Part shown: positions 45,831 through 52,050 of the stretch, piece after piece | Layout: each line of letters begins with the position of its first letter | Numbering within the stretch: the first letter of the stretch is position 1 | Assembly (NCBI RefSeq): GCF_004323635.1 | Contig: NZ_CP036516.1 | Coordinates: 62,001 to 126,000, forward strand | Direction: 5' to 3' | Length of the DNA stretch: 64,000 nt | Source of the DNA: Lichenihabitans psoromatis | GTDB taxonomy: Bacteria > Pseudomonadota > Alphaproteobacteria > Rhizobiales > Beijerinckiaceae | Notes under the pieces: generated by a model | What the model was told of the DNA's origin: nothing | What the model saw: the letters and a program-made list of their open reading frames with translations, nothing else | Database searches by the model: none | Translations under genes and position numbers: made by a program

Positions 45831-46067
45831 ATGAAAGACGCGAAGCTTGTCGCGCAGGAAGTGCACGCGCGCTACGAGCCGATCCGCGCCGTGGTGTTGA
45901 TCAGCCGTTCGTTGCAAAAGGCTCTGTTCGCCGGCCGGTCGGACGATGTCGTCTTCTGGGCCCTCGTCTACGCATATTATCGAGGCGGCGAGCTCTGCGA
46001 GGCGACGCAGGAGCAGCTGGCCGCCTTCCGCCTGCTTATCCTGCCGGACACGGGTAACGGCGCATAG
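45831..46067 (+). CDS. Small hypothetical protein co-transcribed with the AHL synthase
   Basis: The 78-residue protein MKDAKLVAQEVHARYEPIRA continues with VVLISRSLQKALFAGRSDDV and AYYRGGELCEATQEQLAAFR. It looks globular and helical. It lies 35 bp after the luxI stop and before a terminator, so both form one transcript. The family is not recognised. Position suggests a modulator of the signal system, in the way TraM or similar small proteins act elsewhere, but there is no sequence proof. Confidence 0.65.
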   Translation: MKDAKLVAQEVHARYEPIRAVVLISRSLQKALFAGRSDDVVFWALVYAYYRGGELCEATQEQLAAFRLLILPDTGNGA

Positions 46068-46408
46068 CGCCAGATGCCATTTGCACCGTGTGCCCTCGGC
46101 AGAGGATGGGGTTCGACACGATGGGCTTTCCTCGAACCCGTCGGGTCGGGGCGGCCGAGACCGCCCGACCCAACTCGCTTCAAGCGGCGAAGCGGTGGGA
46201 CGATACGGTTGCCGATCGGTGTGGATCGGCGCGTATCTGCCATGTGGTTGCGGGACTGTCGTGCACAAACGCACCATGCCATATCCATGGTGCATCGCAC
46301 GCGAAGCATGCCCTTCTTGGGCGTTTCCTCCCTTAGACTTGGACCGCCCGCGAAAAGTGAGGCGGCCTTTTCTTTTGCGGCGGAGAGAGGCTCGCCTCCG
46401 GTCCCTAG
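46068..46408. other. Interval between the quorum-sensing operon and the exported-protein cluster
   Basis: It contains the terminator at 46341-46376, then GGCGGAGAGAGGCTCGCC at 46379-46396, which resembles the inner hairpin of the ardC and ParB-like leaders with the same AGAGG loop. No gene is supported. Confidence 0.45.
46341..46376 (+). terminator. Rho-independent terminator of the luxI operon
   Basis: GGACCGCC (46341) pairs with GGCGGCC (46361-46367) with one bulged A and is followed by TTTTCTTTT. It ends the AHL synthase and small-protein transcript. Confidence 0.75.
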
Positions 46409-47140
46409 TCAGACCTCGGACGACGACACGATGATCGAAGCCGACGCCGCACTCGGCGGATTGGCCGCGACACCGGTCGTGGTGGGATAGTCTCCCGGTC
46501 CCGCCGGGCCGCACGTCCCCTGGCCGTTCTGGCAGTTGGGATCGGCCAGGCTTCGGGCATTCTTGGCCATGCCGCAGATCGTCGTGCCGTTGATGTCGGA
46601 GAAGCCCGAGCATTTGCCGGAAGCCACCATCTTCTGGCAGTTGCCGGTGCCGAGCTGAATGCAGGCCGCGATGAGGCTCGCGTCGACGGGCTGCCCGTCG
46701 AACGTCGACATCGAGGCGAGCTGGCGCACCGCGGACGAATTGTACCCGTCGTTGGTGAGATTCGCCCAGGCGTCGGTCTGCTGCTGCAGCGACTCGCAAC
46801 CGTAGCCCGCCCGGTCCGTCCCGGCATATTTCTGGATGTTGGCGTTGTTCAGCTGAAAAATGCCGGTGCAGCAGCTGCCGTTGTAGACGCCCTTGTTGCC
46901 GCCCGACTCGAAGCGGCCAAGGCCGCCGAGGGAACACGACGTTGCTTTGAGATCGTCGCGTAGCGAGGAGTTCTGGACTGCATCGGTGATCTCTTGGGCC
47001 GAATAATTGGTCCGCTCGCAATATTGCGCACCCGCCGCGGTCACCGGGACGGTGCCGATCGGCAGAAAAGCGGACGACAGCAGGATGAGGGCGGCCGCGA
47101 CGAAGCCACGGCGCCCGGCAGCGGGCCGGAGAGCGGTCAC
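46409..47140 (-). CDS. Exported lysozyme-like protein, transfer-associated
   Basis: The 243-residue protein has a clear signal peptide (GFVAAALILLSSAFLPIG ending near residue 35). A lysozyme/transglycosylase-like core follows, with GGLGRFESGGNKGVYNGSCC, whose Glu in FESGG is the candidate catalytic residue, and GIFQLNNANIQKYAG. It is rich in cysteine (about 12 residues), so it is probably disulfide-bonded in the periplasm. It may open peptidoglycan for the mating channel, alongside the VirB1-type enzyme at 50698. The C-terminus is low-complexity. It overlaps the next gene start by 4 bases. Confidence 0.65.
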   Translation of the reverse strand: MTALRPAAGRRGFVAAALILLSSAFLPIGTVPVTAAGAQYCERTNYSAQEITDAVQNSSLRDDLKATSCSLGGLGRFESGGNKGVYNGSCCTGIFQLNNANIQKYAGTDRAGYGCESLQQQTDAWANLTNDGYNSSAVRQLASMSTFDGQPVDASLIAACIQLGTGNCQKMVASGKCSGFSDINGTTICGMAKNARSLADPNCQNGQGTCGPAGPGDYPTTTGVAANPPSAASASIIVSSSEV

Positions 47141-47700
47141 TTGATCGACACCGTCCGGTTGCAGGACGGGACGATCTTCCCGCCCACCGTTGTTCTAAGC
47201 TGCACGGTGCCGGATGCCGGATCGAAGCGCGCAAAGGTGTCGTCGCTGCGGTTCTTCGCCGGGAGGTCGGGATCGGCATGGTCGGCGTAACAGCCGGTTA
47301 CGGTTTTGATCGACAGGAGCTTGGCACCGTCGAAAGTCGCGATCCGCACCGGGCAGGTGGAGGGCTCGATCCCGGCGTTCTTGTCGTTGGCGCCGCTGTC
47401 GCATTGGCGCGACAAGGCGATGCTGACCATCACGGTGCGGCCGCCGTCGTTGTAGGTGGCCGAGAGCGCCGTCACGAGGGCGTTCTTGCCGTCCAAAGGT
47501 CGCTTGAGCTCCGTCGTGACATAGGCGTTCGCCTCCCGGATCACGTCCGGCCAGACCAGCGTCTGCAGCGGATCGGTCGTCGAGGGCGTCCGGAAATCGT
47601 GGAAGGCCATCGGTTGCCAAGCGCCCGGAGAGGACTGTGCAGCGGAAATCCCGACGACGGCGAGTGGGGCGAGGGCAAAGGTCAGGAAACGAAGTCGCAT
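47137..47700 (-). CDS. Exported protein of unknown function, paralogue 1
   Basis: The 187-residue protein has a signal peptide (FLTFALAPLAVVGISAAQ) and a domain that recurs in the next upstream gene: AWQPMAFHDF, WPDVIREANAYVTTE, STCPVRIATFDG, VTGCYADHADP, and a C-terminal SCNRTVSIK. Paired cysteines suggest disulfides. The family is not recognised. It is in a minus-strand operon of exported proteins lying back to back with virB, so a role at the cell surface during mating is inferred. Confidence 0.65.
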   Translation of the reverse strand: MRLRFLTFALAPLAVVGISAAQSSPGAWQPMAFHDFRTPSTTDPLQTLVWPDVIREANAYVTTELKRPLDGKNALVTALSATYNDGGRTVMVSIALSRQCDSGANDKNAGIEPSTCPVRIATFDGAKLLSIKTVTGCYADHADPDLPAKNRSDDTFARFDPASGTVQLRTTVGGKIVPSCNRTVSIK

Positions 47701-47745
47701 GCGAGGTCCTGGTGGTGTCGTGCGGTCTGGAGGCTGCGTCGCCGA

Positions 47746-48435
47746 TCATGACGGGGGCAGGGGGATGGCCTGGGAGCAGCCCTCGACAGGGCGGTGGTCG
47801 ACGACGAAGCCGGTGCGGATGGTCCGCGTCGTGGGCTCGTACGACGCGTAGGCTGCGGCGATGTCGGCGTCCGGCGTCTCGCCCAGCGCCGCGGCCGATC
47901 GTTCGAGATAGCAGCCCCGGCCGCCATCGAGGGTATGGACGACGACACCTTCGTAGACGGCCAGCCGCATGGGGCACATCCTGATCGTTGCGTGGACGGA
48001 TGCCCGCACCTCTTTCAGGGTGCACGCGGTCGCCGTGTCGAGGACACTGAGGACGATGGACTTCCGGGGGCTCCAGATCACGAAATGCGCTTCCGTCACC
48101 GGCGCATTGCCGTCAGCGAAACGCCGGTCACCGCGATCCACATAGGCGCGATTGTTTTGGTCGATCGCATCCTTCCAGATGTCGGCATAGGTGCCCGTGG
48201 CGGCTGTCGGCCATTGCAGATCGGCGTAGGACATCGGCCGCCATGCGGTCGGATCCGGCGTGGGTGTCTGCGCAATACCGCTGCCGCACGTCGCGGCGAA
48301 GAGGGCGGTTCCGACCGCGAGTCGGACGCCGCAACGCTCAACCGTGGCCGCGACGGAACTCCTCGCGTTCCGACTAACATCCATTCTGATGTACGCGCAA
48401 AACCGGCTTCGCCGAATTCGCCGGGCGCTATTCAT
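47746..48435 (-). CDS. Exported protein of unknown function, paralogue 2
   Basis: After a basic front and hydrophobic segment (GVRLAVGTALFAATCGSGIA) the protein repeats the plan of its neighbour: AWRPMSYADL, IWKDAIDQNNRAYVDRG, RMCPMRLAVYEG and GGRGCYLERS, with a final VEGCSQ. The two genes are thus tandem paralogues that have diverged widely. ATG 48435 overlaps the end of the lipoprotein gene; ATG 48384 would give a more usual signal peptide. The function is unknown. Confidence 0.6.
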   Translation of the reverse strand: MNSARRIRRSRFCAYIRMDVSRNARSSVAATVERCGVRLAVGTALFAATCGSGIAQTPTPDPTAWRPMSYADLQWPTAATGTYADIWKDAIDQNNRAYVDRGDRRFADGNAPVTEAHFVIWSPRKSIVLSVLDTATACTLKEVRASVHATIRMCPMRLAVYEGVVVHTLDGGRGCYLERSAAALGETPDADIAAAYASYEPTTRTIRTGFVVDHRPVEGCSQAIPLPPS

Positions 48436-48973
48436 AACGGTCCCGCCCCGGCACCCAGCTCCAGGGATCCTTGGGCGAGCCCTCCCGGCCACGCCACGGC
48501 ACGGCGGTCCGCGGCGGATCGACGGGCTGCATCTGCCAGATCGCGCCGTCGTAGGCGAAGTTGATCGTCTGGCGATCGAGACGCCGGCCGGCCGGATCAA
48601 GGAGGTCCGTCGCGCAATGGACGACCGGACCACGGAACCGGACGATGCGGGCCGTCCGTTGATTCAGCGCCCCCGGCTTGCATCCGAAGAGCCATACGGA
48701 TGAGGGCCCGGCGCGCACCGCAACGGTGTCGACGAGGCGCCGCCGGAAGGCGTCATTCGCCTGATCCTGCGTGGGGTAGGAGACGCGCTCCGTCAAGATC
48801 GGCGCGAAGGTCGACCCGTCCGGCGTGTATTCCAGTCGCCCCGGAATAACCCGCTGCGGGGCGTAGAGCGGCTCCTGGCTTGGAAGCGTGATGACCGCGA
48901 CGGGTGTCGGGGGCGGAGGCGCACAGCCGCTTGCGGCCAGCAGAGCCGGAAGGAGCAGGACCGCGCGCTTCAA
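48428..48973 (-). CDS. Exported lipoprotein
   Basis: The 181-residue product starts MKRAVLLLPALLAASGCAPP with a textbook lipobox (LAASGC), so it is lipidated at Cys17 and probably anchored in the outer membrane. The mature part includes YPTQDQANDAFRRRLVDTVA and VWLFGCKPGALNQRTARIVR. No family is recognised. It lies in the accessory cluster, overlapping the next gene upstream by 4 bases, and may interact with the VirB7/VirB9 ring or the pilus. Confidence 0.7.
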   Translation of the reverse strand: MKRAVLLLPALLAASGCAPPPPTPVAVITLPSQEPLYAPQRVIPGRLEYTPDGSTFAPILTERVSYPTQDQANDAFRRRLVDTVAVRAGPSSVWLFGCKPGALNQRTARIVRFRGPVVHCATDLLDPAGRRLDRQTINFAYDGAIWQMQPVDPPRTAVPWRGREGSPKDPWSWVPGRDRYE

Positions 48974-49572
48974 TGGTCCGCCTCCGGGAGTTTGATGGCT
49001 GCAGCGTCATGAGCAATCCGCACGCGGTAGTCCCATGGCATTTCGAAACTGCTGGCCCAGAGGCCGCGATAAGCCTTGCGGGCTTCGCGCTCGGCCGAGG
49101 TGTAGGCGCGGATGGAAGGATCCTGCTCCGTCGGCGGCAGTGTGACGGCGATGCCGTCTCGGAGCATTGCGGCGATGAGGTCGGCATGGTCGGCGGAGGC
49201 GCACCGCGCCAGATGCTCGCCGGCCTCGTCGCGAAGCGTCGCGCAGGACAGCCATTTGCCGAGAGTCGCGGTGACCAGCCAGGCCGTCGCCATGGTGCCG
49301 CAAGGCCAGGGCTGACGGCCGAGGTGGGCGTCCTGGCCCGGCATGCAGGTTGCGATCCCGTAGAGACGATAGACGGCGCCGGTCTCGATCTCGCGGAGCC
49401 GCGTTCCGTCGAGGACCTCGACCCGGAGCGGCGTCGCTTGTGGGACGCTCCCTGGTTCGTAAAGGCCGCCGCGAACCGGCACGGTAGACGCTGCGGTCGC
49501 GGCCGTCCCGAGGCCAGCGATGCCGATCGAGGTCGCCAGCATCGTGATCGCCGAGCGCTCAGGCTTCCGCAT
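48970..49572 (-). CDS. Exported staphylococcal-nuclease-like protein, paralogue A
   Basis: The mature protein (after a signal segment ITMLATSIGIAGLGTAATA) has an SNase/thermonuclease-like fold with LRVEVLDGTRLREIETG, AVYRLYGIATCMPGQDAHLG and AREARKAYRGLWASS-like C-terminal pattern. The usual LYGIDAPE metal and catalytic motif reads LYGIATCMPG, so nuclease activity is doubtful. Extra cysteines suggest disulfides. A paralogue is at 49927. ATG 49572 overlaps the SSB stop by 14 bases, so the genes form one operon. Confidence 0.65.
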   Translation of the reverse strand: MRKPERSAITMLATSIGIAGLGTAATAASTVPVRGGLYEPGSVPQATPLRVEVLDGTRLREIETGAVYRLYGIATCMPGQDAHLGRQPWPCGTMATAWLVTATLGKWLSCATLRDEAGEHLARCASADHADLIAAMLRDGIAVTLPPTEQDPSIRAYTSAEREARKAYRGLWASSFEMPWDYRVRIAHDAAAIKLPEADH

Positions 49573-49897
49573 CGTCCCGCGCGCCGAGATCGAGCTTGTG
49601 GAATGCGTTGGCGATGATGTCGGTCGTATAGACCGTCTCACCGTCCTTCTTGTAGGAGCCGTCGGCGACACGGCATTCGGCGTAGATGCCATCGCCCTTG
49701 CGGACGTTCGCGAGCGCCCAGGCGGCGACCTTCTCGTTCAGCAAGGTCACCGTGACCCAGTCGGTCTCCTCCTGCCGCTTGCCCTCAGTGTCGGTCCGGA
49801 AGCGATCCGTCGCGACATTGACCTTGGCCGCCTTGCCGAAAGCCTTGGGCGCCTGGCCGACCCGGCCACGGAGGATGAACAGATTCGTGGTTCGCAT
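49559..49897 (-). CDS. Single-stranded DNA-binding protein (SSB-like)
   Basis: The 112-residue OB-fold protein starts NLFILRGRVGQAPKAFGKAA and has the SSB core FRTDTEGKRQEETDWVTVTL, then VRKGDGIYAECRVADGSYKK. The acidic C-terminal tip found in chromosomal SSB is only weakly kept (RDDAEA). Plasmid SSB proteins coat the incoming strand after conjugation. It is odd to find it between genes for exported proteins; it may simply share their promoter. The start ATG 49897 matches the usual N-terminus. Confidence 0.85.
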   Translation of the reverse strand: MRTTNLFILRGRVGQAPKAFGKAAKVNVATDRFRTDTEGKRQEETDWVTVTLLNEKVAAWALANVRKGDGIYAECRVADGSYKKDGETVYTTDIIANAFHKLDLGARDDAEA

Positions 49898-49926
49898 GGA
49901 TCTTCGGCTCGCGTTTCGATGAGAGG

Positions 49927-50556
49927 TCAGGGTGTCGGGGTGGATGGCGTCGCCGGCGATGGGACGCCGGACCCGGCTGCGCGCTGCTTGCCAAGCGCCC
50001 GCAGGATGATCGCATTGGGGTCCGGCAGGTCGGCGAAGGCCCAGAGACCGGCATGGGTCCGCTGGGCGACGAGCTCGGCGACCAGGTAGGGCGGGTGGAT
50101 CGGCTGACCGTCGGGGCCGAGGGCCGCGAAGGCAAAGCCGGTCGCGATCAGGGCGGTGCCAAGATCGATGCGAGATCCCGCTCCGGCGCCGGCGGTCGGC
50201 TGGGCGATGCAGAAGACAAGGACCGTGCTCGAGCGCGGTGTCTTGCCGGCGTCGATGCATTGCGGATGCAGGTCGCGGATCAGGGCGACCAGCATGGCGA
50301 GGGAGGTCTCGCCACAATCTCGGACCTGCCCATGCGCGTTCGTGAAGGTCGTGCCGCGCAGGCAGGATTGAACGCCGTAGAGCCGATAGGTGAGGCCATG
50401 ATCCGTCCAGCTGTCGCCGGTCTGATAGGCGGCAGAAGCGGCGACGGGCGCCCAAGCCGGCGCGGCGGACTGCCCAGCGGCGGGCCACGCGACCAGGAGA
50501 GAACCAATCAAGAGACCGGCCGCGAGCCGCCAGGTCTCAGGCCACCTCCGCGGCAT
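49927..50556 (-). CDS. Exported staphylococcal-nuclease-like protein, paralogue B
   Basis: After a hydrophobic signal (LAAGLLIGSLLVAWPAAGQS) the protein shows the same plan as 48970: LTYRLYGVQSCLRGTTF, GQVRDCGETSLAMLVALIRD, FCIAQPTAGAGAG and VAQRTHAGLWAFADLPDP. The nuclease acidic residues are again missing. ATG 50556 is favoured because it gives a normal signal peptide; TTG 50655 is an alternative. It is the first gene of the minus-strand operon, read from the divergent region shared with virB1. Confidence 0.65.
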   Translation of the reverse strand: MPRRWPETWRLAAGLLIGSLLVAWPAAGQSAAPAWAPVAASAAYQTGDSWTDHGLTYRLYGVQSCLRGTTFTNAHGQVRDCGETSLAMLVALIRDLHPQCIDAGKTPRSSTVLVFCIAQPTAGAGAGSRIDLGTALIATGFAFAALGPDGQPIHPPYLVAELVAQRTHAGLWAFADLPDPNAIILRALGKQRAAGSGVPSPATPSTPTP

Positions 50557-50640
50557 CTCGGTCTGTTGCGCTTCGGTCACGGTCTCGACTTGTCCTCGTC
50601 CAATTGCCCGGATGCTGGCTGAAACAGCATCGCAGGTCTG

Positions 50641-50677
50641 TTGCGAGATTAACAATGTCTGTTATAATGTCCATAAC
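50641..50677 (+). promoter_or_regulatory. Strong promoter and operator-like palindrome before virB1
   Basis: TTGCGA (50641-50646), 17-bp spacer and consensus TATAAT (50664-50669) precede virB1 by about 30 bp. The -10 is embedded in GTTAT-AATGTCC-ATAAC (50661-50677), an inverted repeat suited to repressor control. Confidence 0.7.
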
Positions 50678-50697
50678 GGATTTGATCGGGAGGACAT

Positions 50698-51432
50698 ATG
50701 AGGGTCTGTTTGGCGGTCGGGATTGCTTTGGCGGCAACACAGGTGGTCTGTGGCGGGGATAGCGCGGCGCGTGCGGCATCGACCATCCTTGCCTCGGTCG
50801 ATGCCGCCGGACATATCGTCCCCGCCCGGGCCGCGGCGACTGAAGCCGACACGCCTGCCAAGGCGCCGGGCAGACTATGCCGTGATGCCGTGTCGCTGCC
50901 CCCTGACACAGCCAAGACGCTCGTCGCCCGGATCGCCATAGAGGAAGGGTTCTTCCCCGACTTTGTGATCTCAGTCGCCAAGATCGAGAGCCACTTCAAG
51001 TCGACCGACCTGTCCGAAAAGGGCGCCTACGGTCTCATGCAACTGATGCCCGAGACGGCGCAGCGGTTCGGGGTCGACCTCTGCGATCCCGCCGGTAACA
51101 TCCGGGGCGGCATCCGGCTCTTGCGCATGCTGCACGACCGCTACCGGAATCCCTTCTTTATCCTGGCCGCCTACAACGCCGGCGAAGAGGCGCTTCTCAA
51201 GAACCGAGGCGTCCCGCCGTTTCCCGAGACCGTCCGCTTCGTCGCCGACGTCATCAACGATTTTTACGCCTGGCCGGCGACCGCGCCCTCAGCGCGAGCC
51301 CGTGACGTGACGGCGGCGGCCGCCGCTCCGGGCATCGTCGAGGTCGCGCCCGAAACCGGCGCCTCCACTTCATCCGCAAAGCCAAATGCCGCTCCGCCCT
51401 GGAGCGATGGCTTCGTCATGCATGTCGATTGA
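50698..51432 (+). CDS. virB1: VirB1-type lytic transglycosylase
   Basis: VirB1 proteins open peptidoglycan for assembly of the secretion channel. The 244-residue protein has a signal peptide and a SLT domain with VISVAKIESHFKSTDLSEKG (catalytic Glu in KIESHF), AYGLMQLMPETAQRFGVD and FFILAAYNAGEEALLKNRG. GGGAGGAC gives a strong ribosome site. The C-terminal 50 residues are Ala and Pro rich and may be processed. It is first in the virB operon under the TATAAT promoter. Confidence 0.9.
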   Translation: MRVCLAVGIALAATQVVCGGDSAARAASTILASVDAAGHIVPARAAATEADTPAKAPGRLCRDAVSLPPDTAKTLVARIAIEEGFFPDFVISVAKIESHFKSTDLSEKGAYGLMQLMPETAQRFGVDLCDPAGNIRGGIRLLRMLHDRYRNPFFILAAYNAGEEALLKNRGVPPFPETVRFVADVINDFYAWPATAPSARARDVTAAAAAPGIVEVAPETGASTSSAKPNAAPPWSDGFVMHVD

Positions 51433-51445
51433 AAGGTCGGATTTG

Positions 51446-51748
51446 ATGCCATTCTTGTTTCCCCGTCTGCTGGTCCCAGTCTGCGCCCTGCTGCTCGGCA
51501 TCGACGCCGCCAGTGCCCAATCGAGCGGGTCGTTGCAGCCGGTCCAATCGACCCTCACGACCCTGGTGTCGACCCTCACCGGATCCATCGCGACCGCGCT
51601 TGCCACCCTGGCCGTGATCGCCTGCGGGTTCTTCGCTTGGTCGGGCCGCCTGACCTGGGGCATCGCCGGCAGCGTCATCTTCGGCATCGTGCTGGTGTTC
51701 GGCTCTGCCCAGATCGTCCAGTTCTTCCAGTCGGCGGTCGGCCAGTGA
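51446..51748 (+). CDS. virB2: VirB2-type pilin
   Basis: The 100-residue prepilin has a signal peptide ending in DAASAQ and two hydrophobic helices (TGSIATALATLAVIACGFFA then ITWGIAGSVIFGIVLVFG-like), the size and layout of VirB2, the main pilus subunit. ATG 51446 follows AAAGG by 10 nt. Its stop overlaps the GTG start of virB3. Confidence 0.85.
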   Translation: MPFLFPRLLVPVCALLLGIDAASAQSSGSLQPVQSTLTTLVSTLTGSIATALATLAVIACGFFAWSGRLTWGIAGSVIFGIVLVFGSAQIVQFFQSAVGQ

Positions 51749-52041
51749 CGGAGCGCGATCTCGAAGAGCCGCTGATCACTCCGCTGGTGAAAGCGCTCAC
51801 GCGGGCGCCGACCCTGATGGGCGTCCCGTACGTGTATTTCATGTTCAACGGCGTGGCGTCGTCGGTCTGCTTCCTGCTGTCTCACAACCTGTTTCTGCTG
51901 CTGGTCGCGATCCCACTGCACCTGTTCGGCTATGTGATGACGCTGCGCGACGACCGCATCTTCGAAATCCTATTCGTCAGGACCACCCGCTGCCCGCCCC
52001 GCACGCGCGGCGTCTGGGCCGCCGACAGTTACTGCGCCTGA
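51745..52041 (+). CDS. virB3: VirB3-type inner-membrane protein
   Basis: The 98-residue protein starts with GTG within the virB2 stop (GTGA). It reads MTERDLEEPLITPLVKALTR, then VYFMFNGVASSVCFLLSHNL and LLLVAIPLHLFGYVMTLRDD, with two membrane helices and the LRDDRIFEI end common to VirB3. The protein connects the pilin supply to the VirB4 ATPase. The gene is followed by virB4 after 9 bp. Confidence 0.85.
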   Translation: MTERDLEEPLITPLVKALTRAPTLMGVPYVYFMFNGVASSVCFLLSHNLFLLLVAIPLHLFGYVMTLRDDRIFEILFVRTTRCPPRTRGVWAADSYCA

Positions 52042-52050
52042 GGTTTCGGC

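Noticed and set aside
46409..47140. The VirB1 component of the T4SS
   Set aside because: The SLT-domain gene at 50698 is first in the virB operon and fits VirB1 better; this protein is a separate lysozyme-like factor.
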